Positions 17,021-25,494 of a stretch of 64,000 bases of DNA are shown piece after piece. Each line of letters starts with the position of its first letter. Positions within the stretch are counted from its first letter, which is position 1. The DNA is from Bog-473 sp963807775. Its GTDB lineage: Bacteria; Actinomycetota; Acidimicrobiia; Acidimicrobiales; RAAP-2. The notes under the pieces were generated by a model that did no database searches, had not been told where the DNA came from, and worked only from the letters and a program-made list of their open reading frames with translations. The translations under genes were made by a program, and so were the position numbers. The stretch is taken from positions 186,001-250,000 of the forward strand of contig CAWECY010000010.1 in the NCBI GenBank assembly GCA_963807775.1, read 5' to 3'.

Positions 17021-18921
17021 GCCTCGATCAGCAGGCGGTCGTCGACGCGCTCCCGAGCTACGAGATCGGATCGGAGCTGGGTCGCGGCGGCTGGGGCGTC
17101 GTCCTGGCCGGGAAGCACCGTCAACTCGGGCGTGACGTCGCCATCAAGCAGCTGCCTCGGGCCTTCGCCGCGGACGATTCCATCCGCTCCCGCTTCACCG
17201 TCGAGGCCCGGCTGCTGGCCTCGCTGGACCACCCGCACATCGTTCCGGTCTACGACTTCGTCGAGCAGGACGGGCTCTGCCTGCTCGTGATGGAGCTGCT
17301 GCCTGGGGGCACGGTGTGGAGCCGCTTCACGTCGGACGGCTTCACGGCCAGCGGGGCAGCCGCGGTCGTGCTGGCCTGCCTGTCCGGGCTTCAGGCGGCG
17401 CACGGGCAGAAGGTGTTGCACCGCGATATCAAGCCCGAGAACTTGATGTTCTCGGGTAACGGCGCCCTCAAGGTGACCGACTTCGGCATTGCCAAGGTGG
17501 TCGGCGGCGAGGAGACCATGGCCACCCGGGCCGGCGAGGTCGTCGGGACACCCGCCTACATCGCGCCGGAGCAGGCCCGGGGCGGCGACCTGAGCCCGGC
17601 CACCGACGTCTACGCGGTGGCCACCATGCTCTACGAGCTCCTGAGCGGACAACTCCCGTTCGACGATGACGGCGACGCCATGGCGCTGATGTTCAAGCAC
17701 GCCTTCGAGCAGCCCGTGCCCATCTTGGAAAAGGCCCCGACCGTACCCGAGCCCGTGGCTGCCGTCGTCATGGTCGGGCTGGCCACCGACCCGGCCGAGC
17801 GCCCGGCGACAGCCGAGTCATTCGGGGTAGCGCTGGCCGAGGCATGCACGAGCGCTTGGGGGCCGGGCTGGCTGCCGACCGACGGTACGCCCGTCATGGG
17901 GGCCAACAGCATCGTCGCCGCCACCGAGAGGCCGACCGTCGAGCCTGCCGCGCCTGGCCCCGACACGCCGGTGGCGGCCGCGGCGGGACCGGCGCCGGCC
18001 ACCGTGCCGCGGCCCGCTGCCGGTGCGGCACCACCGACCGTGGCCAAGCCGCCGACCACGCCGGTCCGGCCCACGTCCGCCGCGCACACGCGCAGCGTCG
18101 TCCTGGCCGACGTAGCCGAGCCGGCCGCGGACCTGGTGCCGCTCAAGGAGGTCCTCACGCCGCCACCGAGCCCGGCGCGCTGGTTCGCTGCTGCGGCCGT
18201 CTTGGCCATCGCGGCGCTCCTGGTGGCCCTCCTCGGCGTCGGCGCGCCCTCGAACAGCAGCACACTTTCGGCCGGCCAGGTGAAGGTGGCGGGCACCGAC
18301 GTCGTCTCCGGCGGCACCGTCACTGTGAACCTCTCCAAGCCCGTCCCAATCGTCGTTTCCGCAGGCGCGCCCCTGGCCGACCACGTCGAGCTGTCGGCGA
18401 ACGTGCTGGGCCAAGCGGTGTCCTCGGCCAGTGCTCCGCTGGTGACCACCGCGGCCGGGCGCGTGGCCACGGTCAACCTGGGCAACCGGTATCTCGTCGG
18501 CGGGTCCTTCACCGGCAAGGTGACGCTCTGGCACGGGTTGATACAGATCGACAACGCCACGTTCACCGCCCACACCTCGCAGACGGGCCTCTTGAGTGTG
18601 CCCGCTGGTGTGACGCTCATCCTTCTGTTGTTCGTGATCGGCTACGCCGAGTCGCTGTCGCGCTCCATGCGACGTGGCAAGAGCACACGCACCGGCCCGA
18701 TCGGGCTCACCGTCATCGGCGTCGTGTTCGGCGTGGCCGTCGTGGGCATAGGTTGGGTCGTGTTCCGACAGGTGCCCACGGCCACCAGCCTGGTGATCTG
18801 CGCCGTGCTCGGAGCGGTTTCCGGCCTGACCCTGGCCTTGGCCAGCATCGGGGCCGGTCGTCAACGCAGATTCCGCCGGATCGTGCGGCGCGAGGAGCGC
18901 CGGACGGCGCAGGCCGCGTAG
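17017..18921 (+). CDS. Transmembrane Ser/Thr protein kinase (PASTA-less, multi-helix)
   Basis: 634 residues. The Hanks-type kinase domain (about 15-285) has the Gly loop (LGRGGWGVV), Lys44 in DVAIKQLP, catalytic HRDIKPEN at 135-142, DFG at 155-157 and the activation-segment end VGTPAYIAPEQ, so all catalytic residues are present. A Pro/Ala linker is followed by a membrane helix near 388-410, an extracytoplasmic domain of about 110 residues, then three further helices (about 525-615) and a basic tail. Most actinobacterial STPKs have one helix and PASTA or other sensors, so four helices is unusual. It is co-translated with the preceding membrane protein and sits 6 bp before the FHA-containing exporter. 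Confidence 0.93.
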   Translation: MSLDQQAVVDALPSYEIGSELGRGGWGVVLAGKHRQLGRDVAIKQLPRAFAADDSIRSRFTVEARLLASLDHPHIVPVYDFVEQDGLCLLVMELLPGGTVWSRFTSDGFTASGAAAVVLACLSGLQAAHGQKVLHRDIKPENLMFSGNGALKVTDFGIAKVVGGEETMATRAGEVVGTPAYIAPEQARGGDLSPATDVYAVATMLYELLSGQLPFDDDGDAMALMFKHAFEQPVPILEKAPTVPEPVAAVVMVGLATDPAERPATAESFGVALAEACTSAWGPGWLPTDGTPVMGANSIVAATERPTVEPAAPGPDTPVAAAAGPAPATVPRPAAGAAPPTVAKPPTTPVRPTSAAHTRSVVLADVAEPAADLVPLKEVLTPPPSPARWFAAAAVLAIAALLVALLGVGAPSNSSTLSAGQVKVAGTDVVSGGTVTVNLSKPVPIVVSAGAPLADHVELSANVLGQAVSSASAPLVTTAAGRVATVNLGNRYLVGGSFTGKVTLWHGLIQIDNATFTAHTSQTGLLSVPAGVTLILLLFVIGYAESLSRSMRRGKSTRTGPIGLTVIGVVFGVAVVGIGWVVFRQVPTATSLVICAVLGAVSGLTLALASIGAGRQRRFRRIVRREERRTAQAA

Positions 18922-18927
18922 ACCGCC

Positions 18928-21900
18928 ATGCCCACGTTCGAGCTCGTCATCCGCGAACCAGGCCAACCCGAGCGTCGGGTGGCGCTACCGCAGACGGTCG
19001 ACGCCGGTCGCGAGGTCGAGGGCCTCCTGCTGGCCGACGAGCAGGTGTCGCGCCGCCATCTGAGGTTCACCGTGAGCGACAACTCCCTGTCGGTCACGGA
19101 CCTCGGGAGCACGAACGGCACCACTGTTAACGGCAATCGGATCGAGGGGCCGGTCGCCTTGTCCAACGGCGACACCATCGAAGCGGGTAACACGATCATG
19201 CTGGTCGAGTCCCAGGCCGACGTGGCGGAACCCGAGCGGGCTCCTGACACTCCGTTGGCCAACCGACCGATCGCGACCGCGGTCTATCCGGTCGAGGCGA
19301 GCGCGCCGGCAGCCGCCGCACCGTCCCCACCACCAGCGCCACCCGAACCGCCACCCCCCGTCGGCGTCGAAGCCCCGGTCGCCGCCGCTGCGCCACCGCC
19401 GCCCGAGCCGCCACCCACTCCTGCCCCCGAGCCACCGCCTCCCGTCGCCGTCGAACCCCAGGCCGCTGCGCCACCGCCTCCCGTCGCCGTCGAACCCCAG
19501 GCCGCTGCGCCACCGCCCGTCGCCGTCGAACCCCAGGCCGCTGCGCCACCGCCGCCCGAGCCGCCACCCACTCCTGCCCCCGAGCCACCGCCTCCCGTCG
19601 CCGTCGAACCCCAGGCCGCCGCCGCTGCGCCACCCCCACCCGAGCCGGCCCCCGAGCCACCGCCCGCCGTCGCCGTCACACCCCAGGCCCCGGCCGCCGC
19701 CGCGCCCCCCCCGCCACCCGAGCCCGTCGTGAGACCGGCCGAACCCGCGGCACCACGCGCGGCGACCCCCCCGCCCCGCCCCGTCCTCGACGAGCTGTCG
19801 TCGCGCTCCAACGACGCCGTGGTCGTGCGCTTCGCCCCGGGCACGGCGGGTGAGCGCGCCGCCGCTGGCGTGGCCAAGCAGGGCAAGGCGGCCCGGGCCC
19901 GCCTGGCCGGGCTGGGCAGCGAGCCCTGGGGCGTCGTCCCGACCATCTGTTTGGTCGACCCCTTCCCGGACCCCGACCAACCGGGCGCGGTCATGACGGA
20001 CGGGACCATCGTCGACGCCCCCCGCAACGAGATCTGGATGGTGGTCACACCGGAGGCCCCACCCGAGCCCCTCGAGCGCCCGCTCGCCCTGTGCTTCGGC
20101 GCCGCGCTGCCGGCCGGAGCCGAGCTGGGTCCGCTGCTCGAGGGCTACGGGCTCTACGTGGCCGACGGCGCGGACCCCGACGCCGAGCTACGGCAGATCG
20201 ACCTGCCCCCCCTGGGCGCGGCCGGCGGGGAGGTCGGGGCGGCCATGGCCCTGTCCTTCGTCCGCTTCCTCATGACCAAGGCCAGCAAGGCGGAGTTCCT
20301 CCAGTTCCTCTCGTCGGCCCAACCGGGCAAGCTCGACGCCGCCGCCCAGAAGATCTACGGCACCCCCCTCACCGCGCTGGAGGAGAACTGGCGCACCAAG
20401 CTCATGTCCGGCGCGCCAAAGGTGAAGACAGGGCAGTTCCTGCGCCTGGCCGTCCGCTACCTGCGCCCGCACAAGCGTCGCGAGGCCGAGATGTTCCTCT
20501 ACCTCCTCTTCGGCCTGGCCTTCACGGTCGTCTTCCCGTTCGCCTTCAAGTACCTGCTCGACACGGCCATACCGAGCGGCCACTTCAACAAGGTGGTCGA
20601 CGTCCTCGCCGTCCTGCTGATCGCGTTCATCATCTCGCTGCTGGCCGGTCTGCGTGGCGCCTATCTGTCCGCCTACGTCAGCTCGTCCGTCGTGCGCCAG
20701 CTCCGCCGCGAGATGTTCACCAAGATGCAGACCCTGCCCCAAGCCTGGTACTCCCAGCGCCAGCAGGGCGACGTCCTGTCCCGTCTCTTCTCCGACGTCG
20801 GCCAGCTCGAGCAGGGCTTGTCGCAGACGCTGCAGGGCGGGCTGTCCCAGATCCTCTCGTTGGTCGTCTCCGCCATCGTGCTCGTGATCTTGAACCCGCT
20901 CCTGGCGATCATCACCCTGGCCGGCGCGCCCATCATCGGCTTCGTATACAAGACCATGGCCAACGGCGCCCAGAAGCGCAGCCTCGCCGTGCAGGAGGAG
21001 ACGGGCAGCGTGCTTTCGGTGGCGTCGGAGAACTACGGAGCGCAGCCCGTGGTCAAGGCGTTCGGCCTCCAGCAACGTGAGAACAGCCGCTTCGCCCAGG
21101 CCTCCGACCGCCTCTTCGACCGCCAGGTCAGCCTGAATCTCTTCGGCGGCGTCTTCGGCCTGTCGGTCAACATGATCGTGACCCTGTTGCGCGTGTTCAT
21201 CCTCGGGTTGGGCTCGTGGCTGATCCTCCACGGCCACCTCTCCATCGGCGGTCTGGTCGCCTTCATGTCGCTCATGGGCGAGGTGCTCTCGCCGGTGACC
21301 GTGCTCACCGGCATCGGGCAGCAGGTGCAGGCGTCGACGGGCGCGCTCGTGCGCATCAACGAGGTGCTCGATGCCTCCCCCGAGGTCGACGAGCCCGCCG
21401 ACCTGCCCGACCTCGGGCCCGTCACCCGCGACATCGTGTTGCGCGACGTCGACTTCTCCTACACGCCCGAACGCCGCACGCTCGAGGACGTCAACGTGAC
21501 GATCTCCGCCGGACAGAAGGTGGCCTTCGTCGGCCCCACCGGTGCCGGCAAGTCGTCCGTGCTCCAGCTGCTGATGCGCTTCTACGACCCCGACGAGGGT
21601 GCCGTGCTCTTCGACGGCCACGACAGCCGCCAGGTCACCATCGTCTCGCTGCGCAATCAGCTGGGCGTCGTCTTCCAGGAGACGTTTCTCTTCAACGCCA
21701 CCATCCGCGAGAACATCGCCCTGGCCAAGCCGGGCGCCACCGACGCCGAGGTCGAAGCGGCGGCGCAAGCGGCCGAGATGCACGACTTCGTCTCCACCCT
21801 CCCCCGGGGCTACGACACGCTCGTCGGCGAGCGCGGCGGGCGTCTCTCGGGCGGCCAGAAGCAGCGGCTGTCCATCGCCCGCGCCCTGCTGCGCGACCCC

Positions 21901-22716
21901 AGCGTCCTCCTGCTCGACGAGGCGACTTCGGCGCTCGACCCGCGCACCGAGCGCCTGATCGCCGACACGCTCGACCGCGTCGGGGCCGGCCGCACGACCA
22001 TCGCCGTCACCCACCGTCTGACCTCCATCACCCACTACGACAAGGTCTGCGTGATCGTCGCCGGCCACCTCGTCGAGCAGGGGACGCACGATGAGCTCGT
22101 CCGCCAGGGTGGTACGTACGCGCAGCTGTGGTCCGAGCAGACGGGCGGCGCCATCCCGACCGAGGCGCCGTTCGACGCCACCGGCGCGCTGGCCCGCATC
22201 CCGATCCTCTCTTCGCTCGGCCCCGACGAGCTGACCGCGGTGGCCGGTCGCCTGCGCGCCGTCGACCTGCAGGCGGGCGAGACGATGGCCGAGGGCGGCG
22301 GCCGCCTCCTCATCCTCCGCCGCGGCCGCGCCGCCGTGCTGGGCCGCGACTACGCCGACAACGTGGTGCAGACGGCCGAGCTCGGCATCGGTGACGCCTT
22401 CGGTCTCGCCGCCCTCCTCGGCTCGGGCACCGACGCCACCCTGCAAGCCACCGAGCCGGTCACCCTGCTCGTGCTGGACGACGAGACCATCCGGGGGCTG
22501 GCCGCCTCGCATCCCGACATCGCCTCGGCCCTGGAGGGGACCACGCGGCGCACCGTGGGCCCGGCCGGCGGCACCAGACTGTCCCGCATGACCATCGGCG
22601 TGTCGCGCGTCATGCCCGCCGCGGTCAGCTCCGCCGCGGACGGTCCTGCGGTAGGCGCTCCCACCGCCGACGACGTGCGCCGGCTGACCGGGAGCATGAA
22701 GGCCGTCGGCCAGTGA
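18928..22716 (+). CDS. FHA - Pro-rich - peptidase-MA-like - ABC exporter - cNMP-like fusion
   Basis: 1262 residues. Order: FHA domain 1-92 (VSRRHLRF and GSTNGTTVNG, which bind phosphothreonine in this family); Pro/Ala/Glu linker about 93-288 with DNA-level repeats; a domain about 288-498 whose end (SFVRFLMTKASKAEFLQFL, then LDAAAQKIYGTPLTALEENW) resembles peptidase-MA-like folds but has no HExxH; type I ABC membrane domain about 500-780; ATPase with Walker A GPTGAGKSS near 867, LSGGQKQR near 973 and VLLLDEATS near 992; and a cyclic-nucleotide-binding-like domain about 1090-1205. It is a half-size exporter that would act as a homodimer. The FHA domain suggests control by the adjacent kinase. 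Substrate unknown. Confidence 0.9.
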   Translation: MPTFELVIREPGQPERRVALPQTVDAGREVEGLLLADEQVSRRHLRFTVSDNSLSVTDLGSTNGTTVNGNRIEGPVALSNGDTIEAGNTIMLVESQADVAEPERAPDTPLANRPIATAVYPVEASAPAAAAPSPPPAPPEPPPPVGVEAPVAAAAPPPPEPPPTPAPEPPPPVAVEPQAAAPPPPVAVEPQAAAPPPVAVEPQAAAPPPPEPPPTPAPEPPPPVAVEPQAAAAAPPPPEPAPEPPPAVAVTPQAPAAAAPPPPPEPVVRPAEPAAPRAATPPPRPVLDELSSRSNDAVVVRFAPGTAGERAAAGVAKQGKAARARLAGLGSEPWGVVPTICLVDPFPDPDQPGAVMTDGTIVDAPRNEIWMVVTPEAPPEPLERPLALCFGAALPAGAELGPLLEGYGLYVADGADPDAELRQIDLPPLGAAGGEVGAAMALSFVRFLMTKASKAEFLQFLSSAQPGKLDAAAQKIYGTPLTALEENWRTKLMSGAPKVKTGQFLRLAVRYLRPHKRREAEMFLYLLFGLAFTVVFPFAFKYLLDTAIPSGHFNKVVDVLAVLLIAFIISLLAGLRGAYLSAYVSSSVVRQLRREMFTKMQTLPQAWYSQRQQGDVLSRLFSDVGQLEQGLSQTLQGGLSQILSLVVSAIVLVILNPLLAIITLAGAPIIGFVYKTMANGAQKRSLAVQEETGSVLSVASENYGAQPVVKAFGLQQRENSRFAQASDRLFDRQVSLNLFGGVFGLSVNMIVTLLRVFILGLGSWLILHGHLSIGGLVAFMSLMGEVLSPVTVLTGIGQQVQASTGALVRINEVLDASPEVDEPADLPDLGPVTRDIVLRDVDFSYTPERRTLEDVNVTISAGQKVAFVGPTGAGKSSVLQLLMRFYDPDEGAVLFDGHDSRQVTIVSLRNQLGVVFQETFLFNATIRENIALAKPGATDAEVEAAAQAAEMHDFVSTLPRGYDTLVGERGGRLSGGQKQRLSIARALLRDPSVLLLDEATSALDPRTERLIADTLDRVGAGRTTIAVTHRLTSITHYDKVCVIVAGHLVEQGTHDELVRQGGTYAQLWSEQTGGAIPTEAPFDATGALARIPILSSLGPDELTAVAGRLRAVDLQAGETMAEGGGRLLILRRGRAAVLGRDYADNVVQTAELGIGDAFGLAALLGSGTDATLQATEPVTLLVLDDETIRGLAASHPDIASALEGTTRRTVGPAGGTRLSRMTIGVSRVMPAAVSSAADGPAVGAPTADDVRRLTGSMKAVGQ
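19390..19670 (+). repeat. In-frame Pro-rich tandem repeats inside the FHA/ABC gene
   Basis: A 36-39 bp unit beginning CCCGTCGCCGTCGAACCCCA repeats three times head to tail (19441-19551). A fourth copy follows a second copy of a longer Pro/Glu block. The unit encodes PPPVAVEPQAAAP. All unit lengths are multiples of three, so copy-number change alters linker length without breaking the frame. Confidence 0.85.
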
Positions 22717-23252
22717 ACGGGGTGATCCAAGCGGTGGTCGACTCGGCCGTGGGCGCCACGGCGGCGTCGGCCGGCTGGGTGCTGGCGCTGCGCGGCGACA
22801 CCCTGACCGTGGTGGCCGCCCTCGGGGTAAGTCAGCTCGTCGGCATTGAGATCCCCGCCGGAGCGGGCACCGCCGGCTTCGTGGTGGGCTCGGGCCAGCC
22901 CATGGCCATGGCGGTGCACGAGGGTGACGCCCGCCTGTCCGAGGGCGTGCTGGCGCAGCTCGCCGAGCGCCCGTCGTCGGTGCTGTGCGTGCCCTGCACG
23001 ACAGGCGACAGCGTGGTGGGCGTGCTCGAGCTGATCGACAAGGCGGGCGGCGGCACCTTCAGCTTCGACGACGTCGAGATCGCCACGCTGCTGGCCGGGA
23101 TCGCCGCCGCGGCGATCGAGGCCGGGGAGGGCGACGTGGGGGTGCGCTCGCCCGACGAGCTCGGGGCCGAGCTACGCACGCTCGCCGCTTCCGATCCCGC
23201 CGCCTACGCACGGGTCGCCACGCTGGTCGACGCCATCCTGGCGCGTGGCTGA
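22713..23252 (+). CDS. GAF-domain protein
   Basis: 179 residues, cytosolic. One GAF fold fills most of the protein: GWVLALRGDTLTVVAALG, then AGTAGFVVGSGQPMAM, SVLCVPCTTGDSVVGVLELI and FSFDDVEIATLLAGIAAAAI. GAF domains bind small ligands or mediate dimerisation; no attached output domain is present. GTG at 22713 overlaps the stop of the exporter (GTGA), and the end overlaps the subtilase start, so it belongs to the same translational unit. A sensory or regulatory subunit for the exporter or subtilase is a reasonable inference. Confidence 0.85.
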   Translation: MNGVIQAVVDSAVGATAASAGWVLALRGDTLTVVAALGVSQLVGIEIPAGAGTAGFVVGSGQPMAMAVHEGDARLSEGVLAQLAERPSSVLCVPCTTGDSVVGVLELIDKAGGGTFSFDDVEIATLLAGIAAAAIEAGEGDVGVRSPDELGAELRTLAASDPAAYARVATLVDAILARG

Positions 23253-24231
23253 CGAGAGCACACCGGTCCGGCCGGAGGAGACGCGGGTCAAGCCGGCCGC
23301 GCCGCGTCCCGAGTGGACGCGCGAATCGTCGGTCCTCCGCCTGCCCGGCGGCGTGGCCCGCCTCGAGGACCTCTCGCCCGAGTGGGCCTGGGGCGACGCC
23401 ACGGGCAAGGGGGCGCGCGTCGCCATCGTGGACAGCGGCGTCGAAGCGGACCATCCCGACCTGGGCGACTGCGTCGAACGCGACGGGGGCATCGCGGTGA
23501 CGTTGGACGAGGCGGGGGAAGCGGTCGTCACGCCGGGACCGCACGACGACGCCTTCGGGCACGGCACCGCGTGCGCCGGCATCATCCACCGCATCGCCCC
23601 CGAGGCGAGCATCACGAGCGTGCGCGTGCTGGGCGCCGGACTGGCCGGCAAGGCGGCCGCCTTCCTGGCCGGGCTCGGCTGGGCCATAGAGCAGGGCTTC
23701 GACGTCATCAACCTCTCGCTCGGCACGACGAAGCGCGACTGGGCACTCGCCTTCTACGAGGTGTGCGACCGCGCCTACTTCGGCGGCACCCTGCTCGTGA
23801 CCGCGGCGAACAACATGGCCCGGCCCAGCTTCCCCTCGCTCTACGCCTCGGTGACCAGCGTGGCCTGCAACCTGGCCACCGACCCCTTCCGCTTCCACTA
23901 CAACCCGGACCCGCCCACCGAGTTCCTGGCGCCCGGCATCGACGTGGAGCTGAGCTGGCGCGACGGGGGGCGCATCACCGGCACCGGCAATTCCTACGCG
24001 GCGCCGCACATCGCCGGCGTGGCCGCGCTGATCAAGTCGAAGCATCCCGACCTGCGCCCCTTTCAGCTCAAGACGGTGTTGTGGGCCACCGCGGCCAACG
24101 TGCGCGAGGCCCCCACCCCGGCGGGCCGCCTGACCCGGACCATCGCCCTGAGCCGGCTCACGTCGGCCGGCGGGCGGGCCACCTCGGCCTTGCGGGCGAT
24201 CGGGCCGGAATCCTCGGCCCGGCGCCTGTAA
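23245..24231 (+). CDS. Cytosolic S8 (subtilisin-like) serine protease
   Basis: 328 residues. The catalytic triad is visible as Asp63 (VAIVDSGVEADHPD), His106 (FGHGTACAGII) and Ser250 (GTGNSYAAPHIAGVAAL), with an oxyanion Asn in TAANNMARP. There is no signal peptide, propeptide or membrane helix, unlike secreted subtilases or mycosins, so it should act in the cytosol. It overlaps the GAF gene by 8 bp. Cytosolic proteases next to ABC exporters often trim peptides before export; that role is a hypothesis here. Confidence 0.9.
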   Translation: MADESTPVRPEETRVKPAAPRPEWTRESSVLRLPGGVARLEDLSPEWAWGDATGKGARVAIVDSGVEADHPDLGDCVERDGGIAVTLDEAGEAVVTPGPHDDAFGHGTACAGIIHRIAPEASITSVRVLGAGLAGKAAAFLAGLGWAIEQGFDVINLSLGTTKRDWALAFYEVCDRAYFGGTLLVTAANNMARPSFPSLYASVTSVACNLATDPFRFHYNPDPPTEFLAPGIDVELSWRDGGRITGTGNSYAAPHIAGVAALIKSKHPDLRPFQLKTVLWATAANVREAPTPAGRLTRTIALSRLTSAGGRATSALRAIGPESSARRL

Positions 24232-24283
24232 CCGGCACCGGGATCACCGTCACTACAGGGGCGGCGTCGCCTCTCAGCGAGCC

Positions 24284-24409
24284 GTGGACAACGAGAAGGC
24301 GGGGATCCGCGCGTCGAACGCCTCGGGCCTCGAGTACGACACGCTCTACCGCCAGACCAGCTGCCGTGCCGTCGCCGGGGACGGAGGCTTGCCGCTCACG
24401 TCCGACTGA
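24284..24409 (+). CDS. Possible 41-residue peptide downstream of the subtilase
   Basis: A short frame from GTG with about 95% G/C at third positions, much as in real genes here. The peptide begins VDNEKAGIRASNASG and ends GGLPLTSD, with one Cys. No Shine-Dalgarno is seen. It could be a small peptide, possibly a substrate of the neighbouring protease/exporter, or a remnant of a lost gene. The rest of 24232-24524 shows nothing further. Confidence 0.3.
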   Translation: MDNEKAGIRASNASGLEYDTLYRQTSCRAVAGDGGLPLTSD

Positions 24410-24524
24410 TCCTCGGACTACCCGGAAGGGCACGCGTCCCCAGAGCCGGGAGGGGGGCTAGCACCAGTCCCAGACGCCCGGTAGCGGCATTCTCATTGCG
24501 CCTGCCGGACCCCATGCTGGGAGC

Positions 24525-25466
24525 ATGATCGTCTCCCACCTCCTGACCAAGCGGTTCGGCGACACCCTGGCGGTGGACGGACTGAGCTTCACCGTCACCC
24601 CGGGCGCCGTCACCGGCTTCCTCGGCCCGAACGGCTCGGGGAAGTCCACCACCATGCGGATGATCGTCGGCCTCGACCGGCCCGACGGCGGTCGGGCCAC
24701 CGTCAACGGCGTGACCTACGCCGAGCTCGCCTGGCCCCTGCGCGAGGTGGGCGCCCTCCTCGATGCGAAGGCCTTCCATCCCGGCCGCAGCGCCCGCGAC
24801 CACCTGCGCGTGCTGGCCCGCACGAACGACATCGCACCCGCCCGGGTCGACGAGGTGCTCGACCTGGTCGGGCTCACGGCGGTGGCGGACCGGCGCGCCG
24901 GGAAGTACTCGCTCGGCATGGGGCAGCGCCTCGGCATCGCCGCCGCGCTCCTGGGTGACCCGGGTGTACTGCTCTTCGACGAGCCGGTCAACGGGCTCGA
25001 CCCCGAGGGCATTCGCTGGGTCCGGCACCTCCTGCGCGGCCTGGCGGCCGAGGGGCGGACGGTGCTCGTCTCGAGCCACCTCATCAACGAAATGGCACTC
25101 ACGGCCGACCGCCTGGTCGTGATCGGGCGCGGCACGCTGATCGCCGAGACGAGCGTGCGCGAGTTCACCGCCCGGGCCCAGGGCGAGACCTCGGTCCGGA
25201 TCGTCACGCCCACGCCGCAGCGGTTCGTGTCCGAGCTGAGCCGGGTCGGTGCCCGGCCCGCGGTCCACGACGACGGCGCCATCGTCGTGACGGGCATGCC
25301 GGCGTCCGACGTCGGCGAGCTGGCCGCCCGGGCGTCGCTGACCGTGCACGAGCTCACACCGCTGCGCAGCTCGCTCGAGGACGCCTTCATGGAGCTCACC
25401 AGCGACAGCGTCGACTACCGGTCGGGCGATGGTGTCTTCGCGGCGGCAGCTGCCTCCGCACGTTGA
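24525..25466 (+). CDS. ABC transporter ATP-binding protein (BcrA/DrrA type)
   Basis: 313 residues with Walker A (GPNGSGKST), signature YSLGMGQRLGIA, Walker B (VLLFDEPVNGLDPEG) and SSHLINEM as the H-loop. The GMGQR signature and the C-terminal extension of about 90 residues are typical of the ABC-2 antibiotic-resistance branch. The permease starts 28 bp downstream, followed by a sensor kinase and regulator. Confidence 0.93.
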   Translation: MIVSHLLTKRFGDTLAVDGLSFTVTPGAVTGFLGPNGSGKSTTMRMIVGLDRPDGGRATVNGVTYAELAWPLREVGALLDAKAFHPGRSARDHLRVLARTNDIAPARVDEVLDLVGLTAVADRRAGKYSLGMGQRLGIAAALLGDPGVLLFDEPVNGLDPEGIRWVRHLLRGLAAEGRTVLVSSHLINEMALTADRLVVIGRGTLIAETSVREFTARAQGETSVRIVTPTPQRFVSELSRVGARPAVHDDGAIVVTGMPASDVGELAARASLTVHELTPLRSSLEDAFMELTSDSVDYRSGDGVFAAAAASAR

Positions 25467-25494
25467 ACGACCACCGATACGGAGAGGACTCGTT

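Noticed and set aside
19390..19670. Regular repeats considered as a CRISPR array
   Set aside because: The units are in frame, adjacent without unique spacers, and encode Pro-rich linker inside a gene.
20188..22512. 774-residue open frame on the minus strand opposite the FHA/ABC gene
   Set aside because: It is a by-product of G/C-rich codon use. The plus-strand frame carries clear FHA and ABC motifs, while the minus frame is low-complexity Gly/Asp/Arg/Val with no domain pattern.
23245..24231. Subtilase as a mycosin of a type VII secretion system
   Set aside because: It lacks a signal peptide and C-terminal anchor, and no EccC, EsxA or WXG100 gene is near.
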